64,000 nucleotides of DNA from Amycolatopsis sp. NBC_01488 (GTDB lineage: Bacteria > Actinomycetota > Actinomycetes > Mycobacteriales > Pseudonocardiaceae): positions 6,730,501 to 6,794,500 of the forward strand of contig NZ_CP109434.1 of the NCBI RefSeq assembly GCF_036227105.1, given 5' to 3'. Below the pieces are notes generated by a model. The model searched no databases and was not told where the DNA came from. It worked only from the letters and a program-made list of their open reading frames with translations. A program made the translations under genes and the position numbers. Shown one piece after another: positions 8,001 to 14,611 of this stretch (positions are counted from its first letter, which is position 1; each line of letters opens with the position of its first letter).

Positions 8001-8194
8001 CATGCTTCCTCATGTTGTCGTGAAAGTCACCGCACCGGGGTTTCAAGTAGATGGCCCGGGATATGTGCGGAATCCAAGGTGGGGAGCGGGTTTCTTGTGG
8101 AACTTTCCCCGCAATGATCCACCTGCGACCAGCATGAATGACCAGAGTTGAGCCGTTCGACCCTCGCTGCGGCAGGGGGTCGGACGGCTCCTCG
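8001..8194. other. Element edge without a clear gene
   Basis: 194 bases between the last cassette gene and the truncated VOC gene. A 94-aa frame crosses it in another phase, but it has no family signal and no SD. The only clear structure is the stem-loop at 8150-8190. No tRNA or obvious attachment repeat is visible. Confidence 0.5.
8150..8190. terminator. Stem-loop at the element/chromosome edge
   Basis: Arms 8150-8163 (GAGCCGTTCGACCC) and 8177-8190 (GGGTCGGACGGCTC) pair over 14 bases with one G-T pair, around a 13-base loop. It lies just downstream of the leftward truncated VOC gene and could end transcription from either side. No U-tract follows, as usual in actinomycetes. Confidence 0.55.
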
Positions 8195-8437
8195 CTACGC
8201 CGCAGATGTGACGGTGAGAGGTCTTGGGGCGGTTACTTGTTCATAACGCTTGTCCTCGGGTACCGGCTGGAACAGCAGCGCCGGCCCGTCGTCGAAGTCC
8301 AGTTGCCGGTACGTCAGACCGTGGGAATCCGTCCAGCTGCGGGCTTTCCCGCGACCCAGCGCCTGTTCCCAGAACTCGGCCAGCAGGTCCGGCTGCCGGC
8401 AGTCCACCGCCACGGCCAGGATGCGCAACGCGGTCAC
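8195..8437 (-). pseudogene. Truncated VOC (glyoxalase-like) protein
   Basis: 80 aa from GTG 8437. The first 62 residues match the actinobacterial VOC family (ILAVAVDCRQPDLLAEFWEQAL, then PALLFQPVPEDK). After EDK the protein switches to an unrelated tail (RYEQVTAPRPLTVTSAA) and stops, where full members continue with a second beta-alpha module. The intact relative in this window (40050-40430, 126 aa) shows the missing half. The break near 8250 coincides with the end of element-like DNA, so the 3' part was probably lost on insertion or deletion. The start overlaps the upstream gene by 4 bases. Confidence 0.7.
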
Positions 8438-8862
8438 GCCTTCACCACCCGGTTGATCGCCTCGGCGACCAGTTCCGGTTCGGACACCGTCACCGTCAGC
8501 CCCGGGTGGCGGAGCAGGCCCCACGGGTCGATGCCGGGCACCGGTTCGTGGAACCGCAGGCACACGCCGCCTTCGGTGGTGGTGCCGAACGTCAGGCCGC
8601 GGTCGGCGAGCGACAGCCGGACGCCGAGACCGCGAAGCGGGCTGAACGGGCCGCTGACCTCGGCGCCGGCGACGTTGCTCAGCGGGGTCGAGACGAGCCA
8701 CGGCCCGAGCCGGACGCGCAGGCCGTCGGCGTCCAGCTCGAGGCCGCTGCGAGATCCCAGCAGGCGGCGCAGCCAGGGGAACCGCACGGCGAACTCGGCA
8801 CGCAGGCGGTAGTGCACGACCACGGCCGGCCGTTCCACCGCCGTCGCTTCACCGGTCGTCAT
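8434..8862 (-). CDS. Uncharacterised actinobacterial protein
   Basis: 142 aa, cytoplasmic, beta-rich (LELDADGLRVRLGPWLVSTP; LRGLGVRLSLADRGLTFGT) and ending in a helix (EPELVAEAINRVV). It looks like a PH-like barrel, but no named family is certain. It is coupled to the small gene upstream (ATGA overlap at 8859-8862) and to the truncated VOC gene downstream. Confidence 0.6.
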   Translation of the reverse strand: MTTGEATAVERPAVVVHYRLRAEFAVRFPWLRRLLGSRSGLELDADGLRVRLGPWLVSTPLSNVAGAEVSGPFSPLRGLGVRLSLADRGLTFGTTTEGGVCLRFHEPVPGIDPWGLLRHPGLTVTVSEPELVAEAINRVVKA

Positions 8863-9026
8863 GCGCCGCCGCCCATCGGCGGGACGTCCGGGTCGTCGTC
8901 GGCCGGCCCCTCGGGGTCCCGCCACTCCTCGGCGCGGGACGGGCCGTTGCCCTGCCGCGTTCCGCGCAGCTCCGCCTTCAGCTCGTCGTCCTCCCGCGGC
9001 GAATGCCGGTCGCTTTCCCGGTGCAT
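8859..9026 (-). CDS. Small acidic hydrophilic protein
   Basis: 55 aa, highly charged and probably disordered (RHSPREDDELKAELRGT; ADDDPDVPPMGGGA). AGGAGGT precedes the ATG at 9026 and a SigB/SigF-type promoter lies at 9058-9082, so a short stress-induced protein is likely. A similar small acidic protein under the same promoter type is at 50872-51036. Confidence 0.6.
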   Translation of the reverse strand: MHRESDRHSPREDDELKAELRGTRQGNGPSRAEEWRDPEGPADDDPDVPPMGGGA

Positions 9027-9037
9027 GGGAACCTCCT

Positions 9038-9508
9038 TCACGCGGTTTCTTCCCCGGCTACCCGGCGGCCACGGGCCGAAACCGCGCGGCCCGCGCGGGC
9101 CGCGGCGATCCCGAGCACCAGGCCCGCGACCGCGGTCAGCCCGTGCAGCCAGTTGTCGGCCCAGTTGAGGTTGATCGGGTCCTCCGGCGTGCTGAACGCC
9201 GTGGCGAGCACGCCGTAGGCGGTCATGCCCAGGAAACCGACGAAGAGGACCCAGCAGTAGATGAGCGCGCCGGCGTGCCGGGTCGCGGCGAGCAGCCCGA
9301 GCACCCCGACCACGGTGTGGACGAGGTTGAGGACGACGCTCGCGCTGAAGAGCCCGATCACCTGGCCGGTCGTCACGTGGCCGACCGTCGCCGTTCCCGG
9401 CGTCAGCCACCCGGCGATCCCGAGCGCGAGGTAGAGCAGCCCGAGCACGGCGACGGCCGGGCGGAGCCAGACCGGGCCCGGTTTGGTGCGGGTGTCGGCG
9501 GACGACAT
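9038..9508 (-). CDS. DUF4383 four-helix membrane protein
   Basis: 156 aa with four hydrophobic segments (about residues 15-36, 53-75, 80-102, 119-138), the size and layout of DUF4383 proteins. These are actinobacterial inner-membrane proteins of unknown role often found among stress genes. The C-terminus is basic and cytoplasmic. A GTTT-N15-GGGTAT promoter sits at 9535-9559 and a GGAGG-type SD precedes the start. Confidence 0.75.
   Translation of the reverse strand: MSSADTRTKPGPVWLRPAVAVLGLLYLALGIAGWLTPGTATVGHVTTGQVIGLFSASVVLNLVHTVVGVLGLLAATRHAGALIYCWVLFVGFLGMTAYGVLATAFSTPEDPINLNWADNWLHGLTAVAGLVLGIAAARAGRAVSARGRRVAGEETA
9058..9082 (-). promoter_or_regulatory. SigB/SigF-type promoter of the 9026 gene
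   Basis: On the minus strand: GTTT (9082-9079), 15 bases, GGGTAG (9063-9058). It lies inside the 3' end of the DUF4383 gene, 32 bases before the ATG at 9026, and probably drives the three small leftward genes. Confidence 0.65.
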
Positions 9509-9534
9509 GGGCGCCTCCTTCCTTCCGGGCGCGG

Positions 9535-9559
9535 ATACCCGGGGTGCCGGACGGGAAAC
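9535..9559 (-). promoter_or_regulatory. SigB/SigF-type promoter of the DUF4383 gene
   Basis: Minus strand: GTTT (9559-9556), 15 bases, GGGTAT (9540-9535), 26 bases before the start at 9508. Confidence 0.7.
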
Positions 9560-9573
9560 GGGGGACCGAAGAG

Positions 9574-9611
9574 GGGCCGGACGGCGGGCTGGGGGATCCG
9601 CCGTCCGGCCC
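9574..9611. terminator. Terminator-like hairpin
   Basis: Perfect 14-base arms 9574-9587 and 9598-9611 (GGGCCGGACGGCGG and complement) around a 10-base loop. It is downstream of the leftward SDR gene and upstream of the DUF4383 promoter, so it probably insulates that promoter. Confidence 0.7.
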
Positions 9612-9617
9612 GGGGCG

Positions 9618-9656
9618 GGGGCCCGCGCCGGTCCCTGCAGCCCGGGCGCGGGCCCC
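9618..9656. terminator. Second terminator-like hairpin after the SDR gene
   Basis: Perfect 12-base arms 9618-9629 and 9645-9656 (GGGGCCCGCGCC and complement), 5 bases past the SDR stop. With the hairpin at 9574-9611 it forms a tandem terminator. Confidence 0.65.
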
Positions 9657-9661
9657 TGGTC

Positions 9662-10486
9662 TCAGGGGGAACGCCAGTCGTGGCCGGCGTGTGCCGTGCC
9701 GTGCTGGGCGCCCATCAGGAGCAGGCCGCCGTCGACGACGAGCGACGTGCCGGTGATGTACCCGGCGGCGGGCGTCGCGAGGAAGGCGACGGCGGCCGCC
9801 ACCTCGGCGGCGTGACCGGTGCGGCCGAGCGGGATGCCGGGCCGCTGCTGCTCGCGCGGATCGGCGTCGGCCTGGCCCGTCATCGGCGTCGAGATTTCGC
9901 CAGGAGCCACCGAGTTCACCGTGATGGCGTGTTCGGCCAGTTCCAAGGCGAGCACCTGGGTCAGCGCGCCCGCCCCGGCCTTGGCGGCGCAGTAGGGCGC
10001 GGCGCCGACACGCGGGACGTGCTCGTGCACACTCGTGATCGTGATGATGCGGCCGCCGTGGCCGGCGTCGATCATGTGCCGCGCCGCGCGCTGGGCGAGG
10101 AGGAAGACGCCGTCCAGGTCGACGTCGAGGACTTCACGCCACTTCTCGTAGCCGAGGTCGAGGACGCGCTGGCTGCTGCCGGTGCCCGAGCAGTTGACGA
10201 GGACGTCAATCCCGCCGAGGTCTCCGGCGAACGCGTCGACGACGTCGGCGGCTTCGGGCAGCCGGGTCAGGTCGAGCTGCCGGACGTGGGCCGCGACGCC
10301 ACGCGAACGGACTTCGGACGCGGTTTCCTCGGCACCGTCGGCGTCGGAGTGGTAGGTGATGCCGACGTCCAGGCCGCCGCCGGCGAGGGCGACGGCCACC
10401 GCGCGACCGATGCCGGAGTCGGCACCGGTCACGACGGCACGCCGCGGCGACGCGGCTTCGGTGGGCAGTGGCGCCGGAAGGGACAC
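9662..10486 (-). CDS. Short-chain dehydrogenase/reductase (SDR)
   Basis: 274 aa from GTG 10486, which has a GGAGAGG SD; the frame also runs up to 10519, but that would enter the promoter. Rossmann motif TGADSGIG, NCSG strand, catalytic Ser in TITSVHEH, and YCAAK (Tyr and Lys) are present. The C-terminal GTSLVVDGG is typical of FabG/glucose dehydrogenase-like classical SDRs. The substrate is not known. It lies back to back with a 5'-truncated Ppx/GppA gene only 63 bases away. Confidence 0.85.
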   Translation of the reverse strand: MSLPAPLPTEAASPRRAVVTGADSGIGRAVAVALAGGGLDVGITYHSDADGAEETASEVRSRGVAAHVRQLDLTRLPEAADVVDAFAGDLGGIDVLVNCSGTGSSQRVLDLGYEKWREVLDVDLDGVFLLAQRAARHMIDAGHGGRIITITSVHEHVPRVGAAPYCAAKAGAGALTQVLALELAEHAITVNSVAPGEISTPMTGQADADPREQQRPGIPLGRTGHAAEVAAAVAFLATPAAGYITGTSLVVDGGLLLMGAQHGTAHAGHDWRSP

Positions 10487-10512
10487 GGGCCTCTCCTCTC
10501 GTTCGTCGGCGG

Positions 10513-10537
10513 CTACCACGTCGTCGCATGCCTAAAC
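10513..10537 (-). promoter_or_regulatory. SigB/SigF-like promoter of the SDR gene
   Basis: Minus strand: GTTT (10537-10534), 15 bases, TGGTAG (10518-10513). One mismatch to GGGTAN, with a 26-base leader and a good SD before GTG 10486. Confidence 0.5.
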
Positions 10538-10549
10538 GCGCGCGGGTCG

Positions 10550-11149
10550 ATGGAGCTGGTCCTCGGCCGCGACGAGGAACCCGAGCTGGCGATTTCGCTC
10601 CCGTTGGGCGCGGGCCGGCTCACCCGCGAGTTCCTGACGGCCAACCCGCCGACGCGCAAGCAACTGAAGACCGTGCGCCGGCACGTGCGCGACACCCTGT
10701 CCGAAGTGCTGGACCGGCTGCGCTGGGAGGGCCCGCCGCGGCGGGTCGTGGCGACGTCGAAGACGTTCAAGCAGCTGTCCCGGCTGCCCGGCGCGGCACC
10801 GCAGCGCAAGGGGCCTTTCGTGACGCGCGAGCTGGTGGTCGCGGACCTGCGGGAGTGGCTCCCGCGGCCGGCCCGGACTCCGGCGGCCGAGCGAGCCGCG
10901 CTCCGGGGCATCTCGCGGCCGCGGGCCCCGCAGGTCGAGGCCGGAGCGCTCGCGGCCGAGGTGACGTTGACGGCGCTCGACGTGCCGAGCGTCGAGATCT
11001 GCCCGTGGGCGTTGCGGGAAGGGATCCTGTTGCGGCACTTGGAGCGTGAGGCCGCTACGCCGGCGTTGCCGGTGCAGCCGCTGACGCGGCATCCGGACGC
11101 GAAGGTGCGGCAGCTCCACCCCGCCGAGGAACAACCGGTGCCGAGCTGA
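10550..11149 (+). pseudogene. 5'-truncated Ppx/GppA exopolyphosphatase
   Basis: 199 aa from ATG 10550. It aligns by eye with the second half of Ppx/GppA-family proteins: SMELVLG (the end of the DIGGGS phosphate loop), LPLGAGRLTREFL, a VVATSKTFKQLSRL helix, RAPQVEAGALAAEV and EICPWALREGILL. The N-terminal half, with the first nucleotide-binding lobe and catalytic Glu, is absent; upstream sequence in frame is unrelated. The family is usually about 300 residues or more. It is probably an inactive remnant, though it could be expressed as a partial protein. Confidence 0.7.
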
Positions 11150-11151
11150 GC

Positions 11152-11176
11152 GTGTGTCCGGCGGTCGACGGGGTAA
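11152..11176 (+). promoter_or_regulatory. SigB/SigF-type promoter of the DUF2795 gene
   Basis: GTGT (11152-11155), 15 bases, GGGTAA (11171-11176). GTG start at 11209 follows with a GGAAGGAG SD. Confidence 0.55.
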
Positions 11177-11208
11177 CCGGGCCGTTCCCCGAACGGAAGG
11201 AGACTCCC

Positions 11209-11397
11209 GTGAGCAAGCCGAACCCGATCGAGCTGCAGAAGTACCTCTCCGGTGTCGACTACCCGGCCCAGCGTGACGACCTCGTCAGCGCCGCCGAGCG
11301 CAACGGCGCCGACAAGGACACCCTCGAGGTCGTGCGGGGCCTGCCCGACCGCACCTACGAAGGGCCCAGCGGCGTGAGCAAGGAGATCGGCGGCTGA
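11209..11397 (+). CDS. DUF2795 small protein
   Basis: 62 aa from GTG 11209. It matches DUF2795: ELQKYLSGVDYPAQRDDLVSA, AERNGADKD and VVRGLPDRTYEGPSGVSKEIG. Members are short actinobacterial soluble proteins, commonly stress-associated, of unknown function. A GNNT-N15-GGGTAA promoter precedes it. Confidence 0.8.
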   Translation: MSKPNPIELQKYLSGVDYPAQRDDLVSAAERNGADKDTLEVVRGLPDRTYEGPSGVSKEIGG

Positions 11398-11437
11398 TCA
11401 GGTGCGGGCCCGGGCGGGCTGCCGCTCGCTCGGGCCG

Positions 11438-12004
11438 TCACAGCCACGGGCGCAGGAGCCGGGTCACCGCCGGCATCACCACGTACGTCATCGTCGTCAG
11501 CAGGACCACCGGGAACAGCGCCGCCCGCAGCGGGAGCGGCCAGGACGCCGTCAGCGGGACCACCCACGCCTGGAAGCCCAGGACCAGCGGGTAGACCGCG
11601 ACCAGCGAGATCAGCCACATCTTCCAGCGCGGCGGCGGTTTCATCGTCGCGATCGCCTCGGACGGGACGTGGAACCACGTCTCCAGGCCCGTGCGGTGCT
11701 GCTGGGCCGTCTTGGTCGCCGCCAACGTCCGGGCGTGGCGCAGCCACTTCCGCCGCTCCGGGGAGTCGAGCCAGTTCTGCAGTTGGCGCCGGGTCGCGAA
11801 CTGGTGGACGACGTGGAAGTCGCGGCTGTCCTCGTTGTGCACGACCGTCGCCGCGAGGTTGCCCGGGTAGCGGGCGGCCTCGGCCGTCGCGCCGCGGGCC
11901 CACTCCGCGAACTCGTCGACCCGGTCGGGCTTGGCACGCCAGCTGTACACCGCGGTGACCGGTTCTTCCGACCGGTCGCGCCGTCCCCTGTCCGAAGTGG
12001 ACAT
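11438..12004 (-). CDS. ABM-domain protein with C-terminal membrane anchor
   Basis: 188 aa. Residues 15-115 are an antibiotic-biosynthesis-monooxygenase-type ferredoxin-like domain (SWRAKPDRVDEFAEWARG; HVVHQFATRRQLQNWLDSPE). Two membrane helices follow (about 128-150 and 158-180). This fused ABM-plus-membrane form is known in actinobacteria, with no defined substrate. It starts 2 bases after the GT9 stop, so it is the third gene of the leftward GT2-GmhB/GT9 operon. Confidence 0.75.
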   Translation of the reverse strand: MSTSDRGRRDRSEEPVTAVYSWRAKPDRVDEFAEWARGATAEAARYPGNLAATVVHNEDSRDFHVVHQFATRRQLQNWLDSPERRKWLRHARTLAATKTAQQHRTGLETWFHVPSEAIATMKPPPRWKMWLISLVAVYPLVLGFQAWVVPLTASWPLPLRAALFPVVLLTTMTYVVMPAVTRLLRPWL

Positions 12005-12006
12005 TG

Positions 12007-13047
12007 CTACAACGCGGACGTGATCGCCGTGCCGGCCGAGGTGACCGCGCCGAGGTCGGTCACCGCGCGGCAGACGTCGGCCGGGTCGATCGCGTCCAGG
12101 CAGGGGTGACCCGGCACCGGGCAGACGCGGGCCCGGCTGTCGCGACACGGCGCGCGCTGGTCGCCGAGCACCACGACCGGCACCCCGTACGGCGCCCACC
12201 GCGCCGCCGGCACGACCGGGGCGAACAGCGACACCACCGGCGTGCCCGCCGCCGCGGCGAGGTGCGCCGGACCCGTGTTGGGCGCGACCACGACCTGCGC
12301 TCCCGACAGCACCGCCGCCAGCTCGGCCGGCGACGTCCGGCCGCCGAGGTTCACCGCCGAGGTGCCCGCCACCCGCTGGGTCAGGAGCCGTTCGGACGGC
12401 GCGCCCGTCACGACCACGCGATGGCCCTGGACGACCAGTGCCCGCACGATCCGGTGGCTGCACGCCGGGGACGGCTGGCGGGCCGGGACCGAGGCCCCGG
12501 GGTGCACGACGACGTACGGCCCGCCGCCGGTCAGACGGGCCACGTTCGGCAGCGGGCGCCGCAGCGCCGGGGCGCCGTGGTCGTCCGGCGGCAGCGCGTA
12601 CCCGGCGGCCTCGGCGAGCGACAGCATGCGGACCGCCTCGGGCGGGTCGCCGTCGACGCGGTGGCGAAGATCGAGCAGGCTGCCCGGGTAGTCCTCGGAG
12701 ATCGCGCCGATCCACGGCACGCCGGCCTGCCGCAGCAGCAAGGCCAGTGGCAGCGGCGACTGGTGGAACGAGGTCAGGATCAGCGCCCGGTCGAACTTCC
12801 GGGAGCGCACCAGCGCGACGAACGCCTCGACATCCGACGCGGTCACCGGTGGCGGCTCGGGGTCGATCCACGGCGCGGTCCACGTGATCAGCTCGTCGAC
12901 GCCGGGCAGCAGCTCGCCCGCGGCCCGGCCGTGGGGACCGGTCAGCAGGGTCACGTGCGACGACCGCGCGGCGACCGCGCGGACGCAGGGCCCGGCGAGC
13001 AGGACGTCGCCGAGGTTGTCCTGCCGGGCGACGAGCACCCGGCTCAT
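12007..13047 (-). CDS. GT9 family glycosyltransferase (heptosyltransferase-like)
   Basis: 346 aa. It has the GT9 (ADP-heptose:LPS heptosyltransferase) plan: N-terminal VLVARQDNLGDVLLAGPCVRAV, a second Rossmann domain with VVVHPGASVPAR, then the donor-site run VVAPNTGPAHLAAAAGTPVVSLF. The enzyme would transfer a heptose or similar sugar from an ADP or other NDP donor in the cytoplasm. The 4-base overlap with the GT2-GmhB fusion gene ties it to heptose supply. The acceptor is unknown; LPS is not expected here. Confidence 0.85.
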   Translation of the reverse strand: MSRVLVARQDNLGDVLLAGPCVRAVAARSSHVTLLTGPHGRAAGELLPGVDELITWTAPWIDPEPPPVTASDVEAFVALVRSRKFDRALILTSFHQSPLPLALLLRQAGVPWIGAISEDYPGSLLDLRHRVDGDPPEAVRMLSLAEAAGYALPPDDHGAPALRRPLPNVARLTGGGPYVVVHPGASVPARQPSPACSHRIVRALVVQGHRVVVTGAPSERLLTQRVAGTSAVNLGGRTSPAELAAVLSGAQVVVAPNTGPAHLAAAAGTPVVSLFAPVVPAARWAPYGVPVVVLGDQRAPCRDSRARVCPVPGHPCLDAIDPADVCRAVTDLGAVTSAGTAITSAL

Positions 13048-14522
13048 CCGGCCACCCCGGCGACGCGCAGTGCCTCGGACAGGTCGCGGGCGACGGCGGC
13101 GTGCCGGCGGGCCCGGGCGATCTCGGGTCCGAGCGTGCGCGCGGTCGGGACCAGCACGGCGCGGGCCCCGGCGGCGAGGGCGGCGTCGACGTCGGCGCCG
13201 GTGTCGCCGATGACCACGCAGGACGCGGGATCGACGCCCAGCTCGCCGGCCGCGCGGAAGACCATGCCGGGCGCGGGCTTGCGGCAGTCGCAGCCGTCGC
13301 CGTCGTCGTGGACGCAGACCTGCCACGTGCCGAACGGCCCGAACAGCTCCTTGACGCGGGCGTTCACCGCCGCGAGCTGCTCCGGGGTGATCAGTCCCTT
13401 CGCGACGCCCGACTGGTTGCTCACCACGCCGACCGGCACGCCGCGGTCGCGCAGCCCGCGCACCAGGTCGACGGCGCCGGGCATCGGCCGGACCCGGTCC
13501 GGATCGGACAGGTAGGGAACGTCGACGATCAGGGTGTCGTCCCGGTCGAACAGCACCGCGACCGGCGGCTTCGGGCGCCGGGCCGCGATCTCCCCGCGGA
13601 CCCGGTGGTAGCACGCGGCCGGCGGGATGAGCGCGCTGGTGACGACCATCCGGGCCACCTCGCCCGGGGTCCGCGGACCCGGCAGGATCCGGTGGGCGGC
13701 GAACTCCGCCGTGAGCCCGGCCCAGACCCCGGCGGCGAGCACGGCTTTCCCGCGCTGCCCCGCCACCCTCAGGCCGAGCGCGGCCAGACCGGCCACTGTG
13801 GACAGTGCGTGCAGTCCCAGCCGCCCTTGGCCGGCGCCCGTGCGCTGCCGCCAGAGGACACCGTGCTTGGCGCGCATCAGGGCGTTGTCCGCGTTCCCGC
13901 GCTGGGCTTTCAGGCTGTAGAAGAACCCGGCGCGGCGGGCCGGGTGCGTCGTCAGCCGCGCGCCCCGGTCGATCCGGTGCCCGGCTTCGGCGACGCGCAG
14001 CGCGAGGTCGGAGTCCTCCCGGAACGCGCGCGGGAACCGCTCGTCGAAGCCGCCGGCCTCGACGAGCGCGTCGCGGCGGTAGGCCATGTCCGCGGTGATC
14101 CACCGGGCGTGCTCGAGGCCGGCCGTACTCCGCTCGTCGTCGGTGGGGCGCCGGTCCGCGGGCAACGGCACCGTGATCCGGCCCTGGGACGCGGCCACGT
14201 CGGCCGGCAGGGACAGCAGGTCCTCGCCCAGCTGCCGGGGCCAGTCGGGGGCGAGCACGACGTCGTCGTCGACGAAGGCGATCCACTCGCTCTTCGCCGT
14301 GCGCCAGCCGAGGTTCCGCGCCGCCGCCGGGCCGCGTCCCCCGGACCGTAGTACGCGGACACCGGCGGGAACGTCCAGATCGGACCCGCCGGGGCGGTCG
14401 TCGACGACGAGGATCTCCGCCGGGCGCGGACCGTCCCCGAGGAGCAGGGTTTCCAGCAATGGCCGAAGCGTCTCCCGGCCCGTCGTGGGGATCACCACGG
14501 TGTAGTCGAGCGAAGCAGTCAC
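13044..14522 (-). CDS. GT2 glycosyltransferase fused to a GmhB-like heptose bisphosphate phosphatase
   Basis: 492 aa from GTG 14522. Residues 7-230 are a GT2 domain (VVIPTTGRETLRPLLETL; DDD at 85-87; FREDSDLALR near 168-176). Residues 320-475 are a HAD phosphatase: D326 and D328 in FDRDDT, SNQSGVAKG near 368-376, the GmhB zinc pattern C403-x-H405 and C411-x-C413 before RKP, and IGDTGAD at 438-444. GmhB removes the C7 phosphate from heptose-1,7-bisphosphate, the step missing between HldE kinase and HldE nucleotidyltransferase encoded at 21033-22400. A GTTT-N15-GGGTAG promoter ends 9 bases from the start. Confidence 0.88.
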   Translation of the reverse strand: MTASLDYTVVIPTTGRETLRPLLETLLLGDGPRPAEILVVDDRPGGSDLDVPAGVRVLRSGGRGPAAARNLGWRTAKSEWIAFVDDDVVLAPDWPRQLGEDLLSLPADVAASQGRITVPLPADRRPTDDERSTAGLEHARWITADMAYRRDALVEAGGFDERFPRAFREDSDLALRVAEAGHRIDRGARLTTHPARRAGFFYSLKAQRGNADNALMRAKHGVLWRQRTGAGQGRLGLHALSTVAGLAALGLRVAGQRGKAVLAAGVWAGLTAEFAAHRILPGPRTPGEVARMVVTSALIPPAACYHRVRGEIAARRPKPPVAVLFDRDDTLIVDVPYLSDPDRVRPMPGAVDLVRGLRDRGVPVGVVSNQSGVAKGLITPEQLAAVNARVKELFGPFGTWQVCVHDDGDGCDCRKPAPGMVFRAAGELGVDPASCVVIGDTGADVDAALAAGARAVLVPTARTLGPEIARARRHAAVARDLSEALRVAGVAG

Positions 14523-14531
14523 CGCGGTGGG

Positions 14532-14556
14532 CTACCCGCGACGGACGCGGTCAAAC
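14532..14556 (-). promoter_or_regulatory. SigB/SigF-type promoter of the GT2-GmhB operon
   Basis: Minus strand: GTTT (14556-14553), 15 bases, GGGTAG (14537-14532). The GTG at 14522 lies 9 bases past the -10, so the mRNA is probably leaderless. Confidence 0.7.
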
Positions 14557-14559
14557 GGC

Positions 14560-14584
14560 GTGTCGATCGCGGACGTGCGGGTAA
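14560..14584 (+). promoter_or_regulatory. SigB/SigF-type promoter of the aldehyde dehydrogenase operon
   Basis: GTGT (14560-14563), 15 bases, GGGTAA (14579-14584), divergent from the promoter at 14532-14556 with 3 bases between the two -35 boxes. Confidence 0.6.
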
Positions 14585-14611
14585 CCGGGCAAGGACACGA
14601 AGGAGGTGCGG

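Noticed and set aside
7867..8151. 94-residue frame across the element edge
   Set aside because: It overlaps cassette gene 4 in another phase, lacks an SD and has no recognisable domain.
8150..8190. Possible tRNA end or attachment site at the element edge (GTTCGA present)
   Set aside because: The sequence folds as a simple hairpin, lacks the other tRNA arms and CCA context, and no second copy was seen.
8861..10549. Very long rightward reading frame before the truncated Ppx/GppA gene
   Set aside because: It is opposite to genes with clear families (DUF4383, SDR), is Arg/Gly rich and has no family signal; only the part from 10550 is Ppx/GppA-like.
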